Origin: Caulobacteraceae bacterium
GTDB taxonomy: Bacteria > Pseudomonadota > Alphaproteobacteria > Caulobacterales > Caulobacteraceae
DNA length: 64,000 nt
Assembly: GCA_003164925.1 (NCBI GenBank)
Contig: PLRV01000078.1
Location: 30,382 to 94,381 of the forward strand
Direction: 5' to 3'
Shown here piece by piece: positions 36,701-44,252 of this stretch. A program made the position numbers and the translations under genes. Below the pieces are notes generated by a model. The model did not search any database. It was not told the origin of the DNA and saw only the letters and a list, made by a program, of their open reading frames with translations. Every line of letters begins with the position of its first letter. The first letter of the stretch is position 1.

Positions 36701-37782
36701 GACTGGCCCAAGCTCACAGCCGGGCCGTGACCACCTTCATCCGCCAAAACCGTCGGCGCGTGCGCTTCCACCAGTACCTGCAGTGGCTGGCGGACAGCCA
36801 GCTTGCGCAGGCCGCCGCCCAGGCGCCGGGCCTGGGCCTGTACCGCGACCTTGCGGTGGGCGCCGCGCCGGACGGCGCCGAGGTCTGGGCCGACGCGGAA
36901 CAGTTCGCGCCGGGAGCCTCCATCGGGGCGCCGCCGGACCCCCTGGGCCCCCAGGGGCAAGTGTGGGGCATGCCGCCGCCCAATCCGCATCTCTGGGCTC
37001 AATCGGCCTACGACAGCTTCGCCGCCCTCCTGCGCAGCAACATGCGGCACGCCGGCGCCCTGCGCATCGACCATGTGCTGGGCCTGGCGCGCCTGTTCTG
37101 GGTTCCGCAAGGCGCCTCGGCTGCCGAGGGGGCGTATGTGCGCTATCCACTGGAGGACCTGCTGGGGGTTCTGGCCCTGGAAAGCGCGCGCGGCCGATGC
37201 CTGGTGGTGGGCGAAGACCTGGGCACGGCGTCCGACGGCTTGCGTCCCGCCCTGGAGCGGACCGGCGTCTATAGCTATCGGGTGCTGCCGTTCGAGCGGG
37301 AAGGCGCGGCTTTCAAGGCGCCCGACCGTTATCCCGTCCAGGCGCTGGCCTGCGTCTGCACCCACGATCTGCCGCCGCTGGAGGGCTGGTGGTCCGGCGT
37401 GGATCTGGACGAGCGCGAGGCGCTGGGCCATTTGACGCCGGATGACATGGCCGCCGCCATGGAGGCGCGCGAATCCGACAAAGGGGCCCTGCTGCAAGCC
37501 CTGCTCGAGGCCGGACTGGGCGAGTGGTCGGCCCAGGCCCCGATGAGCGACGCCCTGGCCGGCGCCCTCCATGCCTATGTGGCGTCGTCGCCGAGCCGCC
37601 TGGTCCTGGCTCAGATCGAGGATTTGGCGGGCGAGCGCGCAGGCGTGAACCTGCCCGGCACGGACCGCGAGCGGCCCAATTGGCGCCGACGCCTGTCCAT
37701 GCCCCTGCCCGACCTTTGGTCAAGCCCGCGCTGCCGGGCCATTCTCGCGGCCATGCGCGAGGCGCGCGCCGCCCAGCATTAG
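33760..37782 (+). CDS. GlgX-MalQ fusion: glycogen debranching enzyme + 4-alpha-glucanotransferase
   Basis: 1,340 residues in one uninterrupted frame. Residues ~1-650 are GlgX: a CBM48-like domain, then GH13 with nucleophile D331 (GFRFDLATIL), acid/base E367 (LIAEPWDCG) and FVTAHDGFTLADLVSYETKH. Residues ~660-1340 are MalQ (GH77): GANPFHALFPQDRSRASPYY, nucleophile D1104 (LRIDHVLGLARLFW), acid/base E1152 (VVGEDLGTASDGL) and CVCTHDLPPLEGWW. Both catalytic sets are intact. The combination should cut alpha-1,6 stubs and recycle the released maltodextrins on one polypeptide, like the eukaryotic debranching enzyme by analogy but with bacterial modules. Bifunctional GlgX/MalQ proteins are known in some alphaproteobacteria. 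Last gene of the glycogen unit. Confidence 0.95.
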   Translation: MRTGAVTAGVPSPLGVWPAKDGVNVAVWSTAAAIDLCLFDNDGGERRIRLPQRTGQVFHGHIAGVGEGARYGLRAHGAFDPGSGARFDPSKLLIDPYAVQLDRPFDLHPAMFSAAEGVDSAPFMPKAVVSAHARPADAPLVVPWRETVIYEAHVKGFTRLHPDVPEAQRGTFAGLAHPAVVSHLKDLGVTTLELLPTAAWIDERHLKALNLTNYWGYNPVALCAPDPRLAPGGWAEVRAATQALAQAGIETVLDVVFNHSGEGDHLGPTLSLRGLDNAGYYRLNPHDASRYIDDSGTGDTLALDRPQGVALAMEAMRTWVRRGGVSGFRFDLATILARRPDGFDPAAPLLAAIDQDPELRGLKLIAEPWDCGLGGYQLGRFPGAWGEWNDQFRDGARGFWRGDAMPLGRLADIWSGSRWTMARHGRPSRSVNFVTAHDGFTLADLVSYETKHNLANGEDNRDGTDNNASWNCGAEGPVADGAIRARRARDQRALLATLLLARGTPMLSMGAEMGQSQGGNNNAYCQDGPITWLDWAGADKALLAFARKLIAARREHVALRADRFLTGVADDGPYPDVEWRRPDGAPMNGEDWEDPHGRCLVMVLAAQEGGTLDRAMIVAHRGDVVLPVHLPEPRGGRVWKLLIDSADDQRTGALNEDWIEVAARSVALLVEAPARRAPKDVSDEVLAEVAQAAGIASDWWSLDGERHIVSADTQRSLLDAMGYCARTSDQAREALWRLAAAERRALPFVQVARQGEPLTVPVRDGSSWLETAAEDAAVISARVSDGQAQLPDLPPGRYALQAGAAQGRLIVAPARAHEPALAREGLLGLSVQLYSLRTREGARGMGDFGALAQLGQEAASQGLGLIGANPFHALFPQDRSRASPYYPSDRRFLDPIYIDVTGLDGASPVGRDDGALVDYPRVWAHKIERLEGAFEAFERRGDKLDSFEAFLAQGGAALERFAAFQAIGETHPSPWRNWPGGLAQAHSRAVTTFIRQNRRRVRFHQYLQWLADSQLAQAAAQAPGLGLYRDLAVGAAPDGAEVWADAEQFAPGASIGAPPDPLGPQGQVWGMPPPNPHLWAQSAYDSFAALLRSNMRHAGALRIDHVLGLARLFWVPQGASAAEGAYVRYPLEDLLGVLALESARGRCLVVGEDLGTASDGLRPALERTGVYSYRVLPFEREGAAFKAPDRYPVQALACVCTHDLPPLEGWWSGVDLDEREALGHLTPDDMAAAMEARESDKGALLQALLEAGLGEWSAQAPMSDALAGALHAYVASSPSRLVLAQIEDLAGERAGVNLPGTDRERPNWRRRLSMPLPDLWSSPRCRAILAAMREARAAQH

Positions 37783-37981
37783 CCTGGGCCATTCGCGACC
37801 GGCCGGACCATCGGCTGAGGACTCCGCCACGACCCGACGACCAAACCCCAGCGACAGCCCCGGGGTCAGCACCGCCTTGGCGAAGCCTATTGGGTTCATT
37901 GGTAACCGGACTTCCAAGCGTTGAGGGATTGGGTATCGTGTTCCCGTAGCTGTCCGTAGCGAGTTGAAGGGAAGTTGAACC

Positions 37982-38332
37982 ATGAAGGCAGCCCATCGGA
38001 TTGGTCTGGCCGTGGCGTTGGCCGCAGCCTTCGGCGCGTCGGCCATGGCCCACGCCAAGCTTGTCGGGTTCACGCAGCCGGCGGATGCCCCCGGCAAGAT
38101 CGATCTCACCTTCAGCGAAGACATTGCCGGCAAGCTTTCTGGCGTTGCGGTCACCGACACGTCGGGCGCGACCTTGCCGGCGTCCGCCATGCTCGACCCG
38201 CATAACGCGAAGCATCTGGCGGTCACGCTTCGGTCACCGCCCAAGGCGGGCGTCTATAGGGTCGCCTGGCACGCCGTGGCCTCCGACGACGGGCATCGCA
38301 CGACAGGAACCTTCAGCTTCACCGTGAAATAG
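37982..38332 (+). CDS. copC: Periplasmic copper-binding protein CopC
   Basis: 116 residues. A signal peptide (HRIGLAVALAAAFGASAMA) is expected to be cut after AMA, giving the mature N-terminus HAKLVGF; that N-terminal His is the classic Cu(II) ligand of CopC. The second part of the site is visible in ASDDGHRTTG. The methionine-rich Cu(I) loop of some CopC proteins is absent, so this looks like a Cu(II)-only type. It is immediately followed by copD (no gap), with which it works in copper uptake or tolerance. About 200 nt separate it from the glycogen operon, enough for its own promoter. Confidence 0.92.
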   Translation: MKAAHRIGLAVALAAAFGASAMAHAKLVGFTQPADAPGKIDLTFSEDIAGKLSGVAVTDTSGATLPASAMLDPHNAKHLAVTLRSPPKAGVYRVAWHAVASDDGHRTTGTFSFTVK

Positions 38333-39262
38333 ATGCTGGAGATTCTGGCGGCGACGCGGTTCGCCCATTTCGCCGCCATCGCCCTTCTGTTCGGGCTCGC
38401 CGTCTTTCCATTCTATGCGTTCAGGCCGCCCGACCCGGCCCTGGGCTTCGGGCGCTCGATCACCCTGTGCGCCATCGCGGCCCTCATCAGCGGCGTCCTG
38501 GCCTTGTTGGGCGCGGCGGCCAACATCGGCGGCGCCTTGGCCTCGGCCTGGGACGTGAACCTGCTCTCAAGCGTGATCGGCGACACCGAATTCGGGCGGG
38601 TGTGGGTCGCGCGGCTGGTCCTTTGCCTGATCATCGTCGCCCTGCGAACCCGCGCCAAAGCAGGGCCGGATCCGGCGATAGCTGTCTTGTCCGGTGTGCT
38701 TCTGGCGAGCGTGTCCCTGACCGGGCATTCGCGCTCGCCCACCGGCGCCCTGGGCGTCGCGAGCGTCGCCGCTGACGGCTTGCACCTGCTTGCCGCGGGC
38801 TGGTGGATCGGCGGCCTGCTGGGCCTGGTCATAGCAGCGCAAAGGCTGGGCCACGATCCAGCCGGCGTACTGGCCCGGTTCTCCGGCGTCGGCTACGGCG
38901 CGGTGGCCATCATCGTCCTGACCGGCGTGTTCAAGGCATGGCTGCTGCTGGGCCATGTCCAGGCGTTGGTCTCCACGCCCTATGGCTTCACCCTGCTGGC
39001 GAAGCTCGTCCTGTTCGCCGGCATGGGCGCCATGGCCCTGTCCAATCGCCTGTGGATCAGTCCGGCGCTGGCCCGTGTGAGGGCCGCCGATCAGCGTCTG
39101 TGGCTGGACCGCCTGCGCCTGCAGGCCGCTGTGGAGTTGGGCCTGGGCCTGCTGGTCCTGGCGGCGGTTGGCCTGCTCGGCGCTATGGAACCGCCGGCGG
39201 ACGCCCACGCCCAGTCCGCCGCTCGGATCCTGGCGCCAATAATGGCGTCCGGCCTCGCGTAG
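38333..39262 (+). CDS. copD: CopD family copper-transport membrane protein
   Basis: 309 residues with about eight transmembrane helices, beginning directly after the copC stop. The first helix contains TRFAHFAAIALLFG; LASVSLTGHSRSPTG, ADGLHLLAAGWWIGGLLGLV and GVFKAWLLLGHVQAL are the conserved histidine-containing CopD segments proposed to bind and pass copper. With CopC it forms the standard CopC-CopD pair in the inner membrane. The last 80 nt overlap the 3' end of a convergent minus-strand gene, an unusually long convergent overlap. Confidence 0.9.
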   Translation: MLEILAATRFAHFAAIALLFGLAVFPFYAFRPPDPALGFGRSITLCAIAALISGVLALLGAAANIGGALASAWDVNLLSSVIGDTEFGRVWVARLVLCLIIVALRTRAKAGPDPAIAVLSGVLLASVSLTGHSRSPTGALGVASVAADGLHLLAAGWWIGGLLGLVIAAQRLGHDPAGVLARFSGVGYGAVAIIVLTGVFKAWLLLGHVQALVSTPYGFTLLAKLVLFAGMGAMALSNRLWISPALARVRAADQRLWLDRLRLQAAVELGLGLLVLAAVGLLGAMEPPADAHAQSAARILAPIMASGLA

Positions 39263-40766
39263 CCTTCGCCGCCAACAGCGCGGCGAACAGCGGGAGCCAG
39301 GCGATGCGCGCCTGATAGCGGGCAAAGGGACCTGAAAGGACCCCGGTGACCGCCGCGTTGAACACCAGGACGGCGATCAGGAACAACAGGATCGGACCCA
39401 GGCGGTCGTTCAGCACCAGGGCCCGCGTCGACTTGCGGGCAAGCATCAAGCCCAGGGCGACCAGGGCCAGAATGCATACGGTCCCGTGCGACACCGCCAT
39501 CGGCGCGATCTCGAACCGCGGCTTGCATCCGCGCTCATTCGGATCGCACGGGCCCATGTCATGCACGAAGTCGGCGATGTAGGTGTCGCTCCAGTCGGGA
39601 TCGGTCAGGTAGAAATGGGGGTCCCGCAGGGGATCCTCGAGGTTCACGCTGATCAGCGTCTTCCCCAGGTTGCGCAAGGCGGCCCGCGCCGAACCGAGCG
39701 GATCGGCGGCGATGGCTGACAATACGAAGCGCATCTGCTCCCGGTCTATGCGGATGCGCTCCTGCGCGCCCGCCCGGCCGAACACGCCCTTGGCCGGATC
39801 GCCCGACCATAGGATGTCCTGGGAGTTGTCGAGCGGGAGGTCCTTGAACCGGCACAGGGCCCAGTCCGCGCCCTGGGCGCACGACTTGCGCAAATAGTTC
39901 CGCCCCGGACCGTCGGCCAAGATCCGGGCGTCCAGGAAGGGCGGCGAGCGCAGGGTGTCGCCCGTGGCCAGCTTGACGGCGGCTTCGTACCCGCTTTGCA
40001 ACGCCACGGCCGCTAGAACGGCGGCGGCGAACATCCCGAGCCCCGGCGCCATGCGTCGCCAAGGAACCCTCCACAGTCCGCGGGCGACGAGAACGGCAAG
40101 CACAGCGGCCGGAATGGCCGCCAGGGCGTTGCTGCGATGAAAGACCATGGCGGCGGCGACCAGTCCGAACAGCGCCCCTTTGCTGATGCGGCTGAGGCGA
40201 TCCGGCGCGAACAGCAAGGTCGCCAGCGCGGCCAGCCCCACCCCGGCCCATAGATCGGGCATGGCGAATCCCGCGAAGAACGGCAGGGTGGTCCCCACGG
40301 CTAGCAGGGCCATCACGCCCAGATGCTCCCAGGCGCCGCCGCCGACCGTGGCGCGCCACAAGGCGCGCACCGCATAGCTGGCCGCCAGGCTCTGCAGCGC
40401 CGCGTAAAGCCATAGGCCGCCGAGATCCGTAACAAGCACCAGCAGCAGCCCGAACCACGGCGAGCGGGCGGCCATTTCCGTGTGCCGAAGGCGCATATTG
40501 GCTGGGGGCTCGTCGGTCAGGTCCGGATCGGTTGCTTCTGAGGTAGGCCCTCCGATCAGCGGTCCGAGGGCGTAGCGGAGGGGACGGAGCTGCATATGCC
40601 CCATCCAGGTGTAGATATTGGTGTCGGCAAACACCACGGGCCGGCCGTCGGCGACGACGACCCCGAGCAGGAGCGCTGCGCCGAGGACCACCGCCGCGGC
40701 TTCCGCCGCACGGCGTCGCACCCCAGGCCGTGCGAAAACCCGCCCCAAGCAGGCTAGCGTCCTCAC
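39183..40766 (-). CDS. Polytopic membrane protein of unknown function
   Basis: 527 residues with roughly ten hydrophobic helices and one large hydrophilic loop (about residues 265-415). The first helix is followed by GRPVVFADTNIYTWMGHMQL, an acidic first loop reminiscent of GT-C-type membrane glycosyltransferases, but I see no definitive motif. Other distinctive text includes MVFHRSNALAAIPAAVLAV and FSGxx-like helices near the end (VTGVLSGPFARYQARIAWLP). GTG start overlaps the upstream exchanger gene by 4 nt (GTGA), so the two are co-transcribed. The C-terminal 27 residues overlap copD on the opposite strand. I would call it conserved-hypothetical; a GT-C role is speculation. Confidence 0.75.
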   Translation of the reverse strand: MRTLACLGRVFARPGVRRRAAEAAAVVLGAALLLGVVVADGRPVVFADTNIYTWMGHMQLRPLRYALGPLIGGPTSEATDPDLTDEPPANMRLRHTEMAARSPWFGLLLVLVTDLGGLWLYAALQSLAASYAVRALWRATVGGGAWEHLGVMALLAVGTTLPFFAGFAMPDLWAGVGLAALATLLFAPDRLSRISKGALFGLVAAAMVFHRSNALAAIPAAVLAVLVARGLWRVPWRRMAPGLGMFAAAVLAAVALQSGYEAAVKLATGDTLRSPPFLDARILADGPGRNYLRKSCAQGADWALCRFKDLPLDNSQDILWSGDPAKGVFGRAGAQERIRIDREQMRFVLSAIAADPLGSARAALRNLGKTLISVNLEDPLRDPHFYLTDPDWSDTYIADFVHDMGPCDPNERGCKPRFEIAPMAVSHGTVCILALVALGLMLARKSTRALVLNDRLGPILLFLIAVLVFNAAVTGVLSGPFARYQARIAWLPLFAALLAAKATRGRTPLLAPGSERRTGRGRPPAVP

Positions 40767-41767
40767 AAATGCATCCCGACCAACAGAGCCGCAAATGCGA
40801 CGTAGAACAGCGACATCAACGTCAGATAGGCTCGCGTGATCCAGCCGCGCCAGAACGCGAAGAACAGTGCGCCGACCGACATAAGCGTGATGGCGCCGGC
40901 CACGACCAGTGCGGGGTCGAGCATCCAGGGCGTCGAGAAAAGGCCAAAGGCGGTCGGCACGGTCGCCTGAATCATCATGGCGCCCGAGATGTTGGCCAGC
41001 GCCAGGCGCACCTTGCCCTGCCTTATCCAGATGACGGCGTTCAGCGTCTCCGGCAGTTCGGTGGCGATGGGACTGATCAGCAGCGAAAGGAGCTGCGGCT
41101 TCAGGCCCAGGTAGGGACCAAGCGCATCGAGCTGGCCCACGAAAAAGCGACAGGCGACAAAGATGACGGCCATAGCCGCCACCGTCTGTAGGATCGCCGC
41201 CCAGACCGGCGGAACGTCGGCCCTAGGCGCAAGCTTCAGCGGCTCCAGCACCTCGTCATCGAGCTCCTGTTCGCCGCCCATTTCCTTCCAGGCGTAGGCC
41301 CCGTAAGCAGCGAGGAACAGCACGCCGAGCCATGGCTTGAACGCGAAGGCCATGACCCCGACGGCGAGTTTGACGATCGAGATCGCGATGAACCAGGCTT
41401 GGTCCCGGCTGAGGCCGTTGTAGAGGCTGCGCCGCGCCTGGCCCTCTGGAAGCCGGCGCTTACATATCCATAAAGTCACACCGACAACGGCATAGGCGAT
41501 TGTGCCGAGCACCAACGGGCCGCCCATCGCCGCCCCGATGCCGATATCCTTGTCGCCTGCGGTGCGCGGAAAGGTTACAGCGACGAAGGTGACGACACTC
41601 TCCGGCAGGGCTGTGCCGAACGCCGCGAGGACGGTGCCCGTGGCCTTCTGGCCGACGGCGAGGCGCCGCCCGACCCATTCAACGCCGTTCACGAAGAACT
41701 CGCAGGCGACATAGATCAAGACCGCCGAGCCGAGGAGCAGGCCTAGGATAGTGGGAAGCGCGTGCAA
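40763..41767 (-). CDS. CaCA-family sodium/calcium exchanger-like cation antiporter
   Basis: 334 residues, about ten transmembrane helices split by a cytoplasmic loop (near residues 150-185, rich in acidic residues EMGGEQELDDEVLEPLK). The two inverted alpha repeats that define the family are clear: GTVLAAFGTALPESVVTFVA in the first half and SLLISPIATELPETLNAVIW in the second, each with the ion-coordinating Glu (PE). It should exchange Ca2+ or another cation for Na+ or H+ across the inner membrane. TTG is the likely start (41767); no good Shine-Dalgarno is visible. First of a two-gene unit. Confidence 0.88.
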   Translation of the reverse strand: MHALPTILGLLLGSAVLIYVACEFFVNGVEWVGRRLAVGQKATGTVLAAFGTALPESVVTFVAVTFPRTAGDKDIGIGAAMGGPLVLGTIAYAVVGVTLWICKRRLPEGQARRSLYNGLSRDQAWFIAISIVKLAVGVMAFAFKPWLGVLFLAAYGAYAWKEMGGEQELDDEVLEPLKLAPRADVPPVWAAILQTVAAMAVIFVACRFFVGQLDALGPYLGLKPQLLSLLISPIATELPETLNAVIWIRQGKVRLALANISGAMMIQATVPTAFGLFSTPWMLDPALVVAGAITLMSVGALFFAFWRGWITRAYLTLMSLFYVAFAALLVGMHL

Positions 41768-41866
41768 GATGGTGCTTTCGGAACCTTTGTCAGCGCCTGC
41801 GAGGAGATCGCCCGCCCGCGGGTGAGCTACCTCTTACAACGCCCGCCGACCGGGTGCGACGGCGCG

Positions 41867-42367
41867 TCAGGTTCCGATGTCTTTGGCTGGCGGAGTGTCC
41901 CCGCCAGCATATTTGTCGCGGACCTTGCGCAGGCCTGCGGCGATCTGGCCCAACGCCTCCTCCGAAAGCTGTTCGCGCCGTTGGCGCAGGAGATTGATGG
42001 CGCCAACATGGACCATGATAGGTTCCAACGCCGCACGCTCGCTCACGATCATTCGGTCGACCAGGTCGCACAGGCTGTAAGCGACGCGGTCCAGCTCCAC
42101 CAGTCCAGCGACGCTGGACAGGCCTACCAAGCGGACCGCAATCTCATAGAGCGCCAGGAGCTGTTCGCGGGTGGGCGAAGCGCCAAGCGCTGCGCAAGCC
42201 GGGTCGAGCTCGCCTATAATTTTGTCCACCTCCGCCAGGCAATCCCCGGCCAAGAGCCCCAAGCCTTTTTGGGCTTCGGCGACAGCATCGGCCACCGTCT
42301 TGCCGCCGGGCTTACGGAGCAGCTTCGTCAGCTTGTATTCTGGAAAGTGAAAGACGGCGGCGCTCAC
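41867..42367 (-). CDS. cheE: CheE, Caulobacter-type chemotaxis accessory protein
   Basis: 166-residue soluble, mostly helical protein beginning MSAAVFHFPEYKLTKLL. No catalytic motif is recognisable. The assignment rests on position: last gene of an operon whose order matches the Caulobacter cluster, where the gene after cheYIII is cheE. GTG start overlaps the cheYIII stop by 4 nt (GTGA). The long helices (for example LLALYEIAVRLVGLSSVAGL) suggest a protein-protein interaction role, perhaps with a Che phosphorelay component; the biochemical function is not established that I know. Confidence 0.8.
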   Translation of the reverse strand: MSAAVFHFPEYKLTKLLRKPGGKTVADAVAEAQKGLGLLAGDCLAEVDKIIGELDPACAALGASPTREQLLALYEIAVRLVGLSSVAGLVELDRVAYSLCDLVDRMIVSERAALEPIMVHVGAINLLRQRREQLSEEALGQIAAGLRKVRDKYAGGDTPPAKDIGT

Positions 42368-42966
42368 AAGTTTACCTTTCTCGGCAGCATCAAGGCATCG
42401 ATTTGATCTTGGGACATATTCGGCTCGATCGCGGCGCCCAGATCTTCCTTCAAGTCGTCGTAACGGCGACCGACCTCTCCCGTGGGCGGTCCGTCGAACC
42501 TGAAGCGACGGTTCGGGCCCACATACTTGTCTGTCGTCACAAAGCTGCGCCCCGCGTGAGCGACCCAGAAAATGCGTTCGATCAGGATGATCGGCGTCAG
42601 CGGCTTGGCCACGATGAAGTGAGCGCCGCAGTCGCGGGCCTTGACGACGTGGGGCGCGCGGGTGTGGCCAGACACCACGATGATGGGCATGAATTTGTTG
42701 GGCTCGGGCGCGTCGCGCCGGACCGACGACACAAAGTCGTACCCGTCCTCAGGCCCCAGGACGGCATTCACGATGGCTAGATCGAAATTGACCTTGCCTA
42801 CTTGGGTCTTAGCCTCCTCGATCTTTTCGCACTTGGTGAGATTCCTGGCTCCGATCCCCACCAGGATGTGGACCAGGATTTCCATATCCATGATCCCGCG
42901 CTCCAACAGCAGGATGTTCGCATCCTTGAGGTTGAAGCGCGCCCTCGAGTTAACATCGATGCTCAT
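42364..42966 (-). CDS. cheYIII: CheYIII/CleA-like degenerate receiver protein
   Basis: 200 residues. Residues ~15-140 fold as a CheY-type receiver, but the phosphoacceptor position is Asn (N67 in FDLAIVNAVLG) and the acidic pair is reduced to LLLERG (E22, R23). K121 (IVAKPLTP) and S99 remain. Beyond the receiver an extension has two arginine clusters (PNRRFRFDG at 151-159 and EVGRRYDDLK at 164-173) before an acidic tail. The syntenic Caulobacter gene encodes CleA, one of the CheY-like proteins that bind c-di-GMP through an arginine-rich element and act at the flagellar motor. I infer c-di-GMP rather than phosphorylation as the input here. Confidence 0.85.
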   Translation of the reverse strand: MSIDVNSRARFNLKDANILLLERGIMDMEILVHILVGIGARNLTKCEKIEEAKTQVGKVNFDLAIVNAVLGPEDGYDFVSSVRRDAPEPNKFMPIIVVSGHTRAPHVVKARDCGAHFIVAKPLTPIILIERIFWVAHAGRSFVTTDKYVGPNRRFRFDGPPTGEVGRRYDDLKEDLGAAIEPNMSQDQIDALMLPRKVNL

Positions 42967-42973
42967 GATGGCG

Positions 42974-43327
42974 TCATAGGAGTTCGATCTCGCCGCTGAC
43001 CGCCCGCTCGCAGTTCAGGCCCGAAAGACGGCGGGCCAAGGCCGAAAGCGAGACGCCGTCCAGCACGGCGTTCATCTTGACTTCCTGATCCGACGGAATC
43101 TGCACAGCCGCCCGCAGCATGACCTTGGCAAGCTGGGCGGCATGCTGCTGAACGCGATCGAGCGACTGGGCCTGCTCCAGCACAGCGTGATCGGCCGTCG
43201 CCGCCAACAGCAGATCGGAGATGGAGTCCTGGAGCTGTTCGAGCTCTTCGGCCAGGATGGAGAATTCCGAACCGATCTGGGAGAGAAGATCCGATAGGGG
43301 CATATACATGGCCGTGGCGCTCGACAT
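42974..43327 (-). CDS. cheU: CheU, Caulobacter-type chemotaxis accessory protein
   Basis: 117 residues. A GTG at 43333 overlaps cheD by GTGA, but GGAGG lies 6 nt before the ATG at 43327 and touches the GTG, so the ATG is the probable start. The protein is largely helical (LLSQIGSEFSILAEELEQLQ, LEQAQSLDRVQQHAAQLAKV) and ends in an acidic GEIELL. Identification is by synteny with the Caulobacter operon (cheD-cheU-cheYIII). No enzyme motif is seen. Function not established. Confidence 0.75.
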   Translation of the reverse strand: MSSATAMYMPLSDLLSQIGSEFSILAEELEQLQDSISDLLLAATADHAVLEQAQSLDRVQQHAAQLAKVMLRAAVQIPSDQEVKMNAVLDGVSLSALARRLSGLNCERAVSGEIELL

Positions 43328-43329
43328 AT

Positions 43330-43866
43330 TCACCCTCCGAACAGCTCGATATCGCCCGAGGAGACGTTGGGGCGTTTGGGTTTGCTTTCGGATTCGAACA
43401 CGCGGTTTTGGTCGATGTCGACCAGCTTCTGCTGACGGACGCGCCCCGAAGCCGGAGAGAAAATGATGCGCCGGGCGTGATCGCCCCCCAGGCTTGAGCC
43501 GAGGCAGGGAATGCCTTCGTCCTTCAGGAAACGTTCGGCGAATTCCCCGTTCTTACGACCAATATCCGTCAAGCCACGCAGCAAACGCCCGCCGCCGAAC
43601 AGCTTGGCCTGCAGCCGGTCGCGCCGCGCGCCGCGCGACAGCATGCCGTTGATGAGCAATTCCATGGCGTAGGCGCCGTATTGCAGTCCCTCGCGTCCGC
43701 CTTCGCCGGGCAGAAGAAAGTGATTCATGCCGCCAAGCCCCAGGCCAGGATCGTGCATGCAAGCCGACACACACGATCCTAGAATCGTGGAGATAACGGC
43801 GTTCTCGTCATCCAACACCAGGTATTCGCCCTGGATAATATGATGTTTAACGGGCGCAGCGTTCAT
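43330..43866 (-). CDS. cheD: Chemoreceptor glutamine deamidase
   Basis: 178 residues. CheD deamidates glutamines in the methylation helices of chemoreceptors and can interact with CheC-type proteins. The catalytic cysteine is C32 in STILGSCVSACMHD and the histidine H49 in GLGGMNHFLLP, the normal C-x16-H spacing. SLGGDHARRIIFSPASGRV is the conserved C-terminal section. ATGA overlap with cheYII upstream. The substrate in this operon is presumably the PAS receptor encoded at its start. Confidence 0.93.
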   Translation of the reverse strand: MNAAPVKHHIIQGEYLVLDDENAVISTILGSCVSACMHDPGLGLGGMNHFLLPGEGGREGLQYGAYAMELLINGMLSRGARRDRLQAKLFGGGRLLRGLTDIGRKNGEFAERFLKDEGIPCLGSSLGGDHARRIIFSPASGRVRQQKLVDIDQNRVFESESKPKRPNVSSGDIELFGG

Positions 43867-44252
43867 TGCAGCTTCCCGAACACATCTTCTATTTTCGACT
43901 TCAGAGCCTGCGTCGTGAAAGGTTTGACGAGATAGTTGTTGACGCCGAACTGCCGAGCGCGCGCCACCAGATCGAGGTCCGCTCGTCCGGTCAGCATGAT
44001 AAAGGCGGTGTTTTTGGTCGGCGGAAAGGCTCGGACAGCCCTCAGCAGGCCCAAACCATCAAGCTTAGGCATGTTGAAGTCGGATATCACCAGATGCGCT
44101 GGCCGTGCGGCCAGTTCGCGCAGGCCCTGTTCGCCGTCGACCGCTTCACGCACGTCGGTCATGCCGATCTGTTGCAGAGAGGCGCGGATCAACGATCGCA
44201 TGGTCAGCTGATCGTCGACAACCAGGGTTGTTATGGAAGCGGCTGTAGTCAT
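43863..44252 (-). CDS. cheYII: CheYII, single-domain chemotaxis response regulator
   Basis: 129-residue receiver with the full set of active-site residues: D13-D14, phosphoacceptor D58 in [13 protein letters not shown], the conserved Thr in FIMLTGRA and Lys in YLVKPFT. It overlaps cheB and cheD by 4 nt each. In Caulobacter several CheY proteins act together; which one binds the motor switch cannot be told from sequence. Confidence 0.93.
   Translation of the reverse strand: MTTAASITTLVVDDQLTMRSLIRASLQQIGMTDVREAVDGEQGLRELAARPAHLVISDFNMPKLDGLGLLRAVRAFPPTKNTAFIMLTGRADLDLVARARQFGVNNYLVKPFTTQALKSKIEDVFGKLQ

Noticed and set aside
35434-37572. 712-codon minus-strand frame opposite the MalQ half
   Set aside because: Same reasoning; no recognisable domain and no ribosome-binding site.
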